Shown: positions 16,662-25,367 of the stretch, piece after piece
How positions within the stretch are numbered: position 1 is the stretch's first letter
Layout of the letters: each line of letters begins with the position of its first letter
Origin: an uncultured Clostridia bacterium
Lineage (GTDB): Bacteria > Bacillota > Clostridia > TANB77 > UBA1234
Direction of reading: 5' to 3'
NCBI GenBank assembly: GCA_934132775.1
Contig: CAKPAA010000018.1
Coordinates: 1-28,852, forward strand
Length of the DNA stretch: 28,852 nucleotides
The notes under the pieces: model-generated
Seen by the model: only the letters and a program-made list of their open reading frames with translations
Told to the model about the DNA's origin: nothing
Database searches by the model: none
Program-made: the position numbers and the translations under genes

Positions 16662-16689
16662 ATTATAGCAAGATTACATAATTTGTCAA
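16662..16689 (-). promoter_or_regulatory. Perfect-consensus SigA promoter with extended -10, SH3-domain gene
   Basis: TTGACA (16689-16684), a 16-base spacer and TATAAT (16667-16662). TG-C directly before the -10 box gives the extended TGnTATAAT form. It is the strongest promoter in the window by match. Confidence 0.9.
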
Positions 16690-16730
16690 TATGATCCGAC
16701 TTTTTATTTTTATACTCTACCACCTCTACA

Positions 16731-16764
16731 AAAATGCACGTTGATCATAAAAAACGTGCATTTT
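16731..16764 (-). terminator. Terminator of the phosphoesterase gene
   Basis: The 12-base arms 16731-16742 and 16753-16764 are perfectly complementary around a 10-base loop and end in A/T runs, so a U-tract follows on either strand. It lies 6 bases after the phosphoesterase stop. Confidence 0.8.
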
Positions 16765-16770
16765 GTTTAA

Positions 16771-17277
16771 TTATTCAACTTCTTTTATTTCATAGTTTCC
16801 ATTCTCTATTATCAGATAACTATTTTTGCTTCCGCCTTTTGGCAATGATATTGAACCTGGATTTATGCAAATAACTCCATCTTTTTCTTTTATGAAGTTA
16901 ATATGAAAATGGCCATACACCAACACGTCTACGTCATTTGGCATATTATCTATATTGTATTTATGTCCGTGTGTGAAGAAGTATTTTTTGCCGTCTATTT
17001 CCATTCTTATATGGTCTTCTAACTTAAATTCAGATATCATTTCATCAACTTCGGCATCACAATTGCCTTTTACACATAGTATTTTATCTTTCATTTTATT
17101 TAGTACATTTGCCACGTCCATTGGGCTATATGCTCTTGATAGAGGATTTCTAGGTCCGTGATAGTATAAATCTCCTAACAATATTATTTTATCTGGATTT
17201 TCTTTTTGCGCTATTTCCTCTATTTTCTTTGCATAATAATATGAACCGTGAATGTCTGATACTACTAATAATTTCAT
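16771..17277 (-). CDS. YfcE/MJ0936-family metallophosphoesterase
   Basis: The protein has 168 residues and all five calcineurin-type motifs: SDIH (Asp8, His10), GDLYYHG (Asp36), KGNCD (Asn72), FTHGHK (His103) and YGHFH (His123, His125). Such enzymes are Mn2+-dependent phosphodiesterases; the YfcE group hydrolyses model phosphodiesters and the physiological substrate is not settled. The NPGSISLPKGG segment near the C-terminus is typical of the YfcE group. AAAGGAG upstream sets the start. No clear promoter was found in the 135 bases before it, so it may depend partly on read-through from the adhE operon. Confidence 0.9.
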   Translation of the reverse strand: MKLLVVSDIHGSYYYAKKIEEIAQKENPDKIILLGDLYYHGPRNPLSRAYSPMDVANVLNKMKDKILCVKGNCDAEVDEMISEFKLEDHIRMEIDGKKYFFTHGHKYNIDNMPNDVDVLVYGHFHINFIKEKDGVICINPGSISLPKGGSKNSYLIIENGNYEIKEVE

Positions 17278-17326
17278 TGTTTTCTCCTTTTAAATCGATT
17301 ACAAATACTTTCAGTCTACTATAAAC

Positions 17327-17354
17327 AAAATGCGGAACACATCTTGCACACCGC
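17327..17354 (-). terminator. Possible weak terminator at the end of the rex-adhE operon
   Basis: GCGG (17332-17335) and CCGC (17351-17354) can pair across 15 bases, followed by A then UUUU on the minus strand. The GC core has only 4 bp, so termination would be leaky. Confidence 0.4.
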
Positions 17355-17412
17355 TTTTATGCTTTAACTTATGATGTGTGATGTATTCCGACATTATTAC
17401 TGTGAATTATTT

Positions 17413-18177
17413 TTATTCATAATCAACGACATTTATCCATCTGCTTAAAAATTCTTGTTCCTCTTCTTTTCCTTTTGTCATCTGAGTTGCAGCAACTATT
17501 GGAATCCATCTTTGGATGTTTGATTTTGGTATTCCACTCTTTTCAGCAAATAAATTTATATATTTTTCTGCTAGTTCATCTTTTTTATCTATTGAAAATA
17601 GTAAAAATGTTCTAGCAGCATCTGCTGATGCATTTCCTTGTGTTACGTGTGCCCAGTCTATTACTGATACTGTTCCATCTTCTTTAACTATAACGTTACT
17701 TGGATTAAAGTCACCGTGACATAGCTTCGTGTGATTTTTCATTCCTTCTAGTCTTTGCATTAACTCATATCTTGTGTTGTCGTCTATATTTTCAGCCAAA
17801 TTAAGTTTTCTTCTAAACTTGTCTTTTATTCTGTTTAATAATGGTACTTGATGAGATAATATTTTTAATTGTTCATCAACAAATAAATTCAAATATTCCT
17901 CTTCTTTTTCTGGATTTACTTCCATCAATTTGTTTAATGGTGTACCTTCTATGTGCTCAGAAACCAACGCCCATCTATTGCCTATTCTAGTTACTTCAAT
18001 CAGCTTTGGAATATTTAAGTCTGTTCCCTCTTCAACTCTTGCTTGGTTCAATGCTTCATTTAATATGTTTGCCTTTGAATAATTTTCTACAAATAATTTT
18101 ATTGTTTTATCTCCATCTCTATAAACTGTTTTTGTTTTTCTCTCTGCTATTGGATTATCTAAATTATAATGTGTCAT
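17413..18177 (-). CDS. APH/choline kinase-family phosphotransferase
   Basis: The protein has 254 residues with a small-molecule kinase fold: Lys27 in KTIKLF (ATP binding), LVSEHIEGTPL (hinge, about 71-81), the catalytic loop CHGDFNPSNV at 153-162 (Asp156, Asn161) and the metal-binding IDWAH at 173-177. Members phosphorylate aminoglycosides, choline, homoserine, fructosamine-type sugars and others; the substrate cannot be told. Being the last gene of a redox operon argues against a plain antibiotic-resistance role. Its ATG overlaps the adhE stop (TAATG), and GGAGGTG inside the end of adhE serves as ribosome-binding site, so expression is coupled to adhE. Confidence 0.85.
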   Translation of the reverse strand: MTHYNLDNPIAERKTKTVYRDGDKTIKLFVENYSKANILNEALNQARVEEGTDLNIPKLIEVTRIGNRWALVSEHIEGTPLNKLMEVNPEKEEEYLNLFVDEQLKILSHQVPLLNRIKDKFRRKLNLAENIDDNTRYELMQRLEGMKNHTKLCHGDFNPSNVIVKEDGTVSVIDWAHVTQGNASADAARTFLLFSIDKKDELAEKYINLFAEKSGIPKSNIQRWIPIVAATQMTKGKEEEQEFLSRWINVVDYE

Positions 18178-20786
18178 TATCTTTCACCTCCATAATATGC
18201 TTTTAAATACATCTCTTTTATTTCACTCATTAGTGGATATCTTGGGTTTGAACCTGTGCATTGGTCATCAAATGCTTGTTCTGTCATTTCATCTAGTGTG
18301 TCTAAGAAATATTTCTCGTCAACGCCATAATCTTTTATTGTCTTTTTAATTCCAATTTTATCTTTCAATTCATTTATTGCCTTAATTAAGTTTTCTAGTT
18401 TTTCTTCATCTGTTTCTCCGCCTAAATTCAACGCATCAGCTGCCATTGCATATTTGTGCAAGGTTTTTGGATGGTCGTATTGAGGGAAAGTTCCCATCTT
18501 TGGTGGTACTTCTTCGCTATTAAATCTCAAAACATATTCTATCATCAAAGCATTTGCAATTCCGTGAGGTATATGGTGGAATGCTCCTAATTTATGCGCC
18601 ATTGAGTGGCATACACCTAAAAATGCATTTGCAAATGCCATACCAGCCATCGTTGCAGCATTTGCCATTTTTTCTCTTGCTTCTGGATCATTAGGTCCAT
18701 CGTTATATGCTCTTGGTAAATACTTAAATATATTTTTCAAACTTTCTATTGCAAGTCCGTCTGTAAATTCAGTTGACATCATAGAAGCCATTGCCTCTAA
18801 ATCGTGAGTTACAGCATCTATTCCTGATGCAGAAGTTAAACCTTTTGGTGCATTCATCATCATATCTGCATCTACAATAGCCATCTTTGGTAATAATTCA
18901 TAATCTGCAAGTGGATATTTAATTCCTGTTTTTTCATCTGTTATAACGGCAAATGGTGTAACTTCTGAACCTGTTCCCGCAGATGTTGGAACTGCTATAA
19001 AATATGCCTTTTCGCCCATTTTAGGGAATGTGTATACTCTCTTTCTTATATCCATAAATCTCATTGCCATATCCATAAAGTCTACTTCTGGATGCTCATA
19101 CATAACCCACATAATCTTTGCAGCATCCATCGCACTACCACCACCAATTGCTATTATGCAATCTGGCTTGAACATATTTAATGATTTTGTTCCCTCTATG
19201 GCACAGCCTAATGTTGGATCTGGTGCAACATCTGAAAATGTATCGTAATCAATTCCTAACTCTTCTAATTTACTTGTTATTGGCTTTGTATAGCCATTTT
19301 CAAATAAGAATTTATCTGTTACAATAAATACTCTTTTCTTATTCATTACATTTTTTAATTCTTCTAATGCAACTGGTAAGCAACCTTTCTTAATATATAC
19401 CTTTTCAGGTGTTCTAAACCAAAGCATATTTTCTCTCCTTTCAGCAACTGTTTTTATATTCATTAGTTGTTTTATTCCAACGTTTTCTGATACTGAGTTC
19501 CCACCCCAAGAACCACAACCAAGTGTTAATGATGGAGTCAATTTAAAGTTATATAAGTCACCAATTCCACCTTGTGATGATGGTGTGTTTATAAGCACTC
19601 TACACGTTTTCATTTCACTATAAAACTTTTCTATTTTCTCTTTATGATGAACGGTATCAACATATAGCGAAGATGTGTGACCTAATCCACCATCTTCAAT
19701 AAGTTTTTTTGCTTTCTTTATTGCATCATTAAAATCTTTTGCTTTATACATTGCCAAAACTGGAGATAGCTTTTCGTGTGCAAACTCTTCTGAAAGTTCA
19801 ACACTTCTTACTTCACCAATCAAAATTTTTGTTTTCTCTGGCACATCAACACCTGCTAATTTTGCAATTGTGTATGCTGACTGACCAACAATCTTAGCAT
19901 TCAGTGCACCATTTATAATTATTGTCTTTCTAGCCTTTTCAGTCTCTTCTTTGTTTAATATATAACAACCTCTTTTTACAAATTCAGCTTTTGCAGCTTC
20001 GTATACTTTATCTAATATAATAACTGACTGCTCTGATGCACAAATCATACCGTTATCAAATGTTTTTGAATGTATTATTGAGTTAACAGCAAGTATAACA
20101 TCAGCAGAATCATCTATTATAGCAGGAGTATTTCCAGCACCAACACCCAATGCAGGCTTTCCACTTGAATAAGCTGATTTAACCATACCAGGTCCACCAG
20201 TTGCCAAAATTGTGTCAGCAGACTGCATCAAAGTATTCGTAAGTTCCAAAGATGGAACATCTATCCAACCAATGATTCCTTCTGGTGCACCAGCCTTTAC
20301 AGCAGCTTCTAAAACAACTTTTGCAGCAGCAATTGTTGATTTTTTAGCTCTTGGGTGCGGGCTTATAATAATTCCATTTCTTGTTTTTAAGCAAATCAAT
20401 GTTTTAAAAATAGCCGTAGATGTTGGGTTTGTTGTTGGTATAACAGCTGCTATGACACCTATTGGTTCTAACACTTTTTTCACTCCATAAGCTGTGTCTT
20501 CTTCAACAACTCCACAAGTTTTCTCGTTTTTATATTTGTTATAAATATATTCAGAAGCATAATGGTTTTTGATTACTTTATCTTCAACAACTCCCATTCC
20601 TGTTTCTTCAACTGCCATCTTAGCAAGTGGTATCCTTGCTTGGTTTGCAGCAATCGCTGCTGCTTTAAAAATTTCATCCACCTGCTCTTGTGAATATTTT
20701 GCAAATTCTTCTTGTGCTTTTCTTACTCTTGTTATAGCATCTTTTAATTTTTCAACACTATCAACAATTTCGTATTCCTTACTCAT
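18177..20786 (-). CDS. adhE: Bifunctional acetaldehyde-CoA/alcohol dehydrogenase
   Basis: The protein has 869 residues and two joined enzymes. Residues 1-440 are the CoA-acylating aldehyde dehydrogenase, with catalytic Cys249 in GMICASEQ and the GVGAGNTPA segment at 214-222. The linker near 452-465 (ENMLWFRTPEKVYIK) leads into an iron-type alcohol dehydrogenase with GGGSAMDAAK at 548-557. Likely Fe ligands are Asp657, His661, His727 and His741, each four beyond the E. coli AdhE numbers. It reduces acetyl-CoA to ethanol with two NADH and usually forms spirosomes. It overlaps the upstream hydrogenase stop by one base, so ethanol formation is tied to the same transcript as H2 metabolism and Rex. 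Confidence 0.97.
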   Translation of the reverse strand: MSKEYEIVDSVEKLKDAITRVRKAQEEFAKYSQEQVDEIFKAAAIAANQARIPLAKMAVEETGMGVVEDKVIKNHYASEYIYNKYKNEKTCGVVEEDTAYGVKKVLEPIGVIAAVIPTTNPTSTAIFKTLICLKTRNGIIISPHPRAKKSTIAAAKVVLEAAVKAGAPEGIIGWIDVPSLELTNTLMQSADTILATGGPGMVKSAYSSGKPALGVGAGNTPAIIDDSADVILAVNSIIHSKTFDNGMICASEQSVIILDKVYEAAKAEFVKRGCYILNKEETEKARKTIIINGALNAKIVGQSAYTIAKLAGVDVPEKTKILIGEVRSVELSEEFAHEKLSPVLAMYKAKDFNDAIKKAKKLIEDGGLGHTSSLYVDTVHHKEKIEKFYSEMKTCRVLINTPSSQGGIGDLYNFKLTPSLTLGCGSWGGNSVSENVGIKQLMNIKTVAERRENMLWFRTPEKVYIKKGCLPVALEELKNVMNKKRVFIVTDKFLFENGYTKPITSKLEELGIDYDTFSDVAPDPTLGCAIEGTKSLNMFKPDCIIAIGGGSAMDAAKIMWVMYEHPEVDFMDMAMRFMDIRKRVYTFPKMGEKAYFIAVPTSAGTGSEVTPFAVITDEKTGIKYPLADYELLPKMAIVDADMMMNAPKGLTSASGIDAVTHDLEAMASMMSTEFTDGLAIESLKNIFKYLPRAYNDGPNDPEAREKMANAATMAGMAFANAFLGVCHSMAHKLGAFHHIPHGIANALMIEYVLRFNSEEVPPKMGTFPQYDHPKTLHKYAMAADALNLGGETDEEKLENLIKAINELKDKIGIKKTIKDYGVDEKYFLDTLDEMTEQAFDDQCTGSNPRYPLMSEIKEMYLKAYYGGER

Positions 20787-22237
20787 TACTTTTCCTCCCT
20801 TGTTTCTTTCTCACTCAATTTATATAAATTTACTGAGTTTTCTATGCTCTGTTCTTTTGCTTGTTTTCCAAATTTGTCAATTTCAACAACATTCTTAGGT
20901 CCGTGATGTATGCACAATGCACCATTTAAGCAACCACCATCACACGCCATTCCTTCAAAGAAATTTTCTAATGCTTTACCCATTTTTAATTTTAGTAAGT
21001 TAACCTTGCATTGAGCAATTCCACTCATTGCAACAGGTTTAACATCGTCCATATCAAAATATTCTTTTGCAACTTGTTCTATACCTTGTGTTATTCCACC
21101 TGATTTTGCAAAAATTCTTCCATAGAAAGATGCATTATTCAAAACAGTTTCTTCAAGCTTAGTCATATCAATCTCTTTTGCATCCAAAAATGCTTGTAAT
21201 TCTTCAAAAGATATAACTGAATCAATTGCTCCTTTGGTCTTTTCTAGTTTATATTCTACTTTTTTGCTTGTGCAAGGTCCTATAAATACAACTTTTGCAG
21301 TTGGATCAGATTTTTTTATAAGTTGTGCTGCATAAACCATTGGTGAAACAGAACTTGAAATGTACTTTGTAAGTTCGGGAAAATTCTTTTCAACATACAT
21401 AACGAATGATGGACAACAAGAAGTTGTAAGAATTTTCTTTTCTTTAAGTTCTTTTGCCTCATTATATAAAGCAATATCTGCTCCAAGCGCAGCCTCAACC
21501 ACTTGATGGAAACCAAGTTTCATTATGCCTGTAACAACCTGTTCTGGCTTCACGCCATCAAACTGCCCAGCAATTGATGGTGCGATAACTGCATACACAT
21601 TGTAATTCTTATTATTATCAGATTTTCTTAAAATATCTATCGTTTCCAAAATGTATGATTTATCTGAAATTGCACCAAATGGACATTGATAAACACATGC
21701 ACCACATGATATACATTTATTATTATCAATTTTTGCTTTTTTATTTTCACCAATTGAAATTGCATCGGCTTTACAAGCCTTTATACAAGGTCTTTCTTGT
21801 TTAATAATTGCTGAATATGGACACACAGTTGTGCATTTTCCACACTCAATACATTTTTCTTTATCAATATAAGACTTGTGATTAACAATTGAAATAGCAC
21901 CTCTTGGACAAACTTCAACGCATCTATGCACTAAGCAGCCTCTGCAAGCAGGCGTAACATACATTCCCTCAGCAGGACATTCATCACAAGCGATATCTAT
22001 AACTTCCACTGAATTAGGATTTTCTTTGTCGCCACCCATAGCCAAGGCTATTCTCTCCTCTATAATTGCTCTATCTTTATAAACACAGCAACGAGCAATT
22101 GGCTTTGGTCCAGGAGAAATCTTTTTAGGAATATCCCTGTAACAAGAAGCTAAATCATCAGCATACGCTTTTTTAATAACTTCTTTCAAAACCTCATATT
22201 TTAATTGCTGTACATACGTATCAAACTTATTATTCAT
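20786..22237 (-). CDS. [FeFe] hydrogenase, monomeric ferredoxin-type (group B-like)
   Basis: The protein has 483 residues. The N-terminal ~200 residues carry several Fe-S motifs: CRGCLVHRCVEVCP (98-111), CIECGKCTTVCP (129-140), CIKAC (151-155) and CISCGACVYQCP (175-186). The H-cluster motifs follow: TSCCP at 272-276 (proton-relay Cys274 and ligand Cys275), FIGPC at 318-322, and GMACDGGC at 429-436. All four cluster cysteines are present, so it should be catalytic if the HydEFG maturases exist elsewhere. The FIGPC and TSCCPSFV variants, instead of MPC and TSCCPxW, resemble what I remember as group B. It probably makes H2 from reduced ferredoxin. It lies 13 bases after the phosphatase gene and overlaps adhE. 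Confidence 0.9.
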   Translation of the reverse strand: MNNKFDTYVQQLKYEVLKEVIKKAYADDLASCYRDIPKKISPGPKPIARCCVYKDRAIIEERIALAMGGDKENPNSVEVIDIACDECPAEGMYVTPACRGCLVHRCVEVCPRGAISIVNHKSYIDKEKCIECGKCTTVCPYSAIIKQERPCIKACKADAISIGENKKAKIDNNKCISCGACVYQCPFGAISDKSYILETIDILRKSDNNKNYNVYAVIAPSIAGQFDGVKPEQVVTGIMKLGFHQVVEAALGADIALYNEAKELKEKKILTTSCCPSFVMYVEKNFPELTKYISSSVSPMVYAAQLIKKSDPTAKVVFIGPCTSKKVEYKLEKTKGAIDSVISFEELQAFLDAKEIDMTKLEETVLNNASFYGRIFAKSGGITQGIEQVAKEYFDMDDVKPVAMSGIAQCKVNLLKLKMGKALENFFEGMACDGGCLNGALCIHHGPKNVVEIDKFGKQAKEQSIENSVNLYKLSEKETREEK

Positions 22238-22250
22238 TGCAATCCTTCCT

Positions 22251-23411
22251 TTAATAATATTTTATTGTAACTTTCTTTCCCATAAGTTTCAAGTTATGAG
22301 AAAGTTTTCCCACTAATTTAAATTTTAACGTGCTGTCTATCGTTAACCCCCTGTGTGCTTCATTGACAGCCTGTCCAACAAAAAAGTTGACATTTGTGGC
22401 CTCTTCAAACAAAAGATCTGCAAGTTTAGAAGCCCCATCTTTTTTCAAAAAGCTTTTCGGCAGATCACTATTCACTCGTAAATACTCTTCTGAAAGTTCA
22501 ATTAGCTTTTTCAAAGTAAGCACACCTTCTGTGGTTAAATCAATGCCCTTTATATATCCAATAGGTGGAACATCACTTTCCACATATTCAAGACTAGTCT
22601 CAACCTTTTCATTCAAGTATTTTGCTACAATTTGTGAAGTAGTCCCACCACAAACTATTCTAAATCCTTTTCTGCTTAAAAAATCTTTAACATATTTATC
22701 ACAATCCTCATGTCTTACAGGTGGTCCAATCATGATATTAACACAACTTTCTTCTCTAATTTTAATTGCAACAACAGTTGTATCATCACCAAGTTCCCCC
22801 ATATAAAGAGCCTCACTTGCACTTGCCAAAATATTAGCAATACGTCTTGCTGACATTTCGGGCCTTATATTGTCGCTAAGATACTTAATTATGTCATCAC
22901 GTTGCCAACCAAAATTTAACGTTTTTCCAATACCTGCATGCGACACACCATCCGACATAAGCAAGATAACATCTTGATTTTTCAAATTCAATTCTGTTTT
23001 AAAAATCTTCTTGTTCAAAATATTAAGTTCTTGTCTTTCGAGCTTTTTATAAACTCCATTGCTAAAGCAAATGCATTCCGGATTATCAAATTCAAACATA
23101 TATCCATTTCCATTATCATTAACGTGAATAACAGAAAAAGTAGAATAAGCAACGCCTCTATCTTTACAAACAGGTAAAGTTTGTGCAATCGTTTCTATAC
23201 ATTCTTCCATAGAAATATCATTTGAAACTAATGTGCTCAAAATTTCAGTAGTAAGTGTAGACAAAATATTTGCTTTAACACCATTTCCTAAGCCGTCAGC
23301 TAAAACAATTGTGGTATAGCCATTTTTCTTAACAATAGAAACTCTATCTCCACATAATTCTTCGCCAAATTTATTAAACGAAGTATATCCATACTCAAGA
23401 AAAAGTCCCAT
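22251..23411 (-). CDS. SpoIIE/PP2C-type Ser/Thr phosphatase of the hydrogenase operon
   Basis: The protein has 386 residues. Residues 1-218 form the SpoIIE-like PP2C domain, with metal-binding acidic residues at GDR (Asp22), LADGLGNG (Asp39), LMSDGVSHAG (Asp154) and GELGDDTTVV (Asp209, Asp210). Residues 222-386 are an additional domain with GPPVRHEDCDKYV and GGTTSQIVAKYL that I do not recognise. A PP2C phosphatase beside a PAS-containing hydrogenase is a known arrangement for sensory [FeFe]-hydrogenase loci, suggesting that redox or H2 sensing is passed on by dephosphorylation. No kinase or anti-sigma partner is encoded in the window. It overlaps the upstream gene by one base. Confidence 0.87.
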   Translation of the reverse strand: MGLFLEYGYTSFNKFGEELCGDRVSIVKKNGYTTIVLADGLGNGVKANILSTLTTEILSTLVSNDISMEECIETIAQTLPVCKDRGVAYSTFSVIHVNDNGNGYMFEFDNPECICFSNGVYKKLERQELNILNKKIFKTELNLKNQDVILLMSDGVSHAGIGKTLNFGWQRDDIIKYLSDNIRPEMSARRIANILASASEALYMGELGDDTTVVAIKIREESCVNIMIGPPVRHEDCDKYVKDFLSRKGFRIVCGGTTSQIVAKYLNEKVETSLEYVESDVPPIGYIKGIDLTTEGVLTLKKLIELSEEYLRVNSDLPKSFLKKDGASKLADLLFEEATNVNFFVGQAVNEAHRGLTIDSTLKFKLVGKLSHNLKLMGKKVTIKYY

Positions 23412-25105
23412 TATTCCTCTCCTTTATCATAGTTCAAAGCTTTTTTCAAATTAACAAGAGCAACTTTGGCCTCGGCTGTCGTCTCGCCTAAAAGTGAAGC
23501 AATTTTTTGTGCAACACGCATCTGCTTTTTTATGACATCATCTGTAGTCGCAATAGTTTCAAGCTTAAACTCTTTCAATTTTTCATCATAATTTACTTTC
23601 TCAGTAATATCTTTCATAGTTGCAAAAAACATATTATTATCTTTTATATAATTTATAGAAATCTCAATAAAAGAATTAGTTTTTTCAATCTTAACCTTTT
23701 CAAAATATGCATTTTTTCGTTTTTCAAAAGCCAGAGCAAAATCACTGCCACTATTTATCAAATCAAAAATAGAAATTATTTTAGGCTTGAAATTTTCAAC
23801 TCCCAATAATTCTTTCGCCTTACTATTTATATCAACAACATTAAAATCCTTATCTATAACAACAATTCCATTAGGACTATTTTGAATTATCTCATAAGAC
23901 ATGCTTTCGGCTCTCTCCCTCATATATGGTAAACACATCTCAGCATCAGCATAACCATTTGCGACAGCCCAAGCCTTTTCCCTACAAGTAGGGTAACCAC
24001 AAGCACCACAATTTAATTCATCATCTTCACTAAACTTTCCTGTCTTAGCAAGTATATCTTTAATTTGTTCTTCAGTAGGTTTTACAGAATTAAGTTTTTG
24101 AGCTTTATATTTATGGCTAATATTCACATCAACTGTAAAATTAGTAGCCTCACTATTAGTATGCAAATTGTTTTTAACAAATCTACGAACTTTTGAATTA
24201 GCAACAATAGCGCTGCTACTTCTATTCAAGCTACAAGGTCCATTTATACAAGAAGACTGACAAGCATTCATCTCAATAAATATATTTTCTAAATTATCAA
24301 TTTCTGCAAGTGCTTCTTTACATCTTTCAACGCCATCAACAGCAATATACTCATAACCATTAGTAAGCGTCTTAAAAGATTTTATAATTCCCCTACTTAT
24401 TGGGAAAAATCTCTCCTGATTCCAGCTGACTTCTTTGTTCATATCACATTTTTTGAAAGTAACACTCTTCTCTTTAAGCAACTCAGCCAAATCTTCAAAA
24501 GTAAGAACACCATCGACAAGACCAGATTTTTTAAGTTCTTTCTTCTTTGCAATACAAGGACCAATAAAAACAATCTTATAATCAGGCTGATCTTGTTTAA
24601 GCAACTTAGCATGTGCAATTGCAGGAGAATCTACAGGGGCTAAATATTTAAGTGCATTAGGATAATACAGACTAATCATATCATTAACAGCAGGGCAACA
24701 CGAAGTAATAAAATTCTTAAACTTTCTCTCACTAAGCAATTTTTCATACTCAGCAACAACAGCCTCAGCACCTCTGGCAGTCTCCTCGCCATATTCAAAT
24801 CCAAGTTGTTTAAGTGCATCTTCAAAACTTTCAAAATCATCACACTCAAAACTAGAAATAAAAGACGGAGCGACACTTGCAACAACTTTATAATTCTTCA
24901 AAAGCTCCTTAACTTCATCAAGCTCACTATGCACTTTTTTGGCATTTTGCGGACAAATAAGAGTACATTTACCACAAAGAATACATCTATCTTCAATTAT
25001 TTTAGCTTGATTATCTTCAATTTTAATAGCTTTAACAGGGCAATTTTTAAGGCACTTGTAACAATTCTTACACTTAGCTTCTTTAAACTCTAAATACCTT
25101 AGCAT
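23411..25105 (-). CDS. PAS-domain [FeFe]-hydrogenase-like protein, putative redox/H2 sensor (HydS/HfsB-like)
   Basis: The protein has 564 residues, in order: two ferredoxin-type clusters (CKNCYKCLKNCP 12-23, CILCGKCTLICP 41-52); an H-cluster domain with TSCCP (134-138), FIGPC (180-184) and MNACQSSC (279-286); an Fe-S motif CGACGYPTC (366-374) with Cys391; a PAS domain (about 403-505); and a helical tail. The third H-cluster motif keeps both cysteines but has QSS where catalytic enzymes have xGG. That hints at a sensor rather than a fast enzyme. I chose the ATG at 25105, 7 bases after AAAGGGG; an in-frame start at 25144 would overlap the preceding gene and lacks a ribosome-binding site. It is coupled to the phosphatase gene. 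Confidence 0.88.
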   Translation of the reverse strand: MLRYLEFKEAKCKNCYKCLKNCPVKAIKIEDNQAKIIEDRCILCGKCTLICPQNAKKVHSELDEVKELLKNYKVVASVAPSFISSFECDDFESFEDALKQLGFEYGEETARGAEAVVAEYEKLLSERKFKNFITSCCPAVNDMISLYYPNALKYLAPVDSPAIAHAKLLKQDQPDYKIVFIGPCIAKKKELKKSGLVDGVLTFEDLAELLKEKSVTFKKCDMNKEVSWNQERFFPISRGIIKSFKTLTNGYEYIAVDGVERCKEALAEIDNLENIFIEMNACQSSCINGPCSLNRSSSAIVANSKVRRFVKNNLHTNSEATNFTVDVNISHKYKAQKLNSVKPTEEQIKDILAKTGKFSEDDELNCGACGYPTCREKAWAVANGYADAEMCLPYMRERAESMSYEIIQNSPNGIVVIDKDFNVVDINSKAKELLGVENFKPKIISIFDLINSGSDFALAFEKRKNAYFEKVKIEKTNSFIEISINYIKDNNMFFATMKDITEKVNYDEKLKEFKLETIATTDDVIKKQMRVAQKIASLLGETTAEAKVALVNLKKALNYDKGEE

Positions 25106-25118
25106 ACCAAAACCCCTT

Positions 25119-25367
25119 TTAAACTCTAGTAACAATCTGCTCATTAAAAATCTGTTCTATATTATCCGCATTAACATTTTGTAAAGGCTCGCCATCAACA
25201 TTCATAGAAACGCCATTAGAACAATGACCTAAACAAAAACCAGCTTTAAGTTCAATTTTATCCTCAAGATTTCTTTCAGCAATAATCGTTTTAAGCTTCT
25301 GAATAACATCATAAGAACCTTTCAAATGACATGAACTTCCAACACAAACATTTATAACCATAACCAT
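25119..25367 (-). CDS. Thioredoxin-like [2Fe-2S] ferredoxin (NuoE/HydC C-terminal type)
   Basis: The protein has 82 residues and four cysteines in the pattern of the NuoE-like [2Fe-2S] fold: Cys8 and Cys13 (CVGSSC), then Cys45 and Cys49 (CLGHC). It has only the thioredoxin-like half and lacks the helical N-terminal domain of a full NuoE (about 160 residues). It probably carries electrons between the hydrogenase-like proteins of this operon or to an NADH-linked partner. The start overlaps the rex stop (TAATG); a second ATG two codons later is equally well placed relative to GAGGAG. Confidence 0.88.
   Translation of the reverse strand: MVMVINVCVGSSCHLKGSYDVIQKLKTIIAERNLEDKIELKAGFCLGHCSNGVSMNVDGEPLQNVNADNIEQIFNEQIVTRV

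Noticed and set aside
25106..25144. Longer start for the PAS hydrogenase
   Set aside because: It would overlap the preceding ferredoxin gene and has no ribosome-binding site, while AAAGGGG fits the ATG at 25105.
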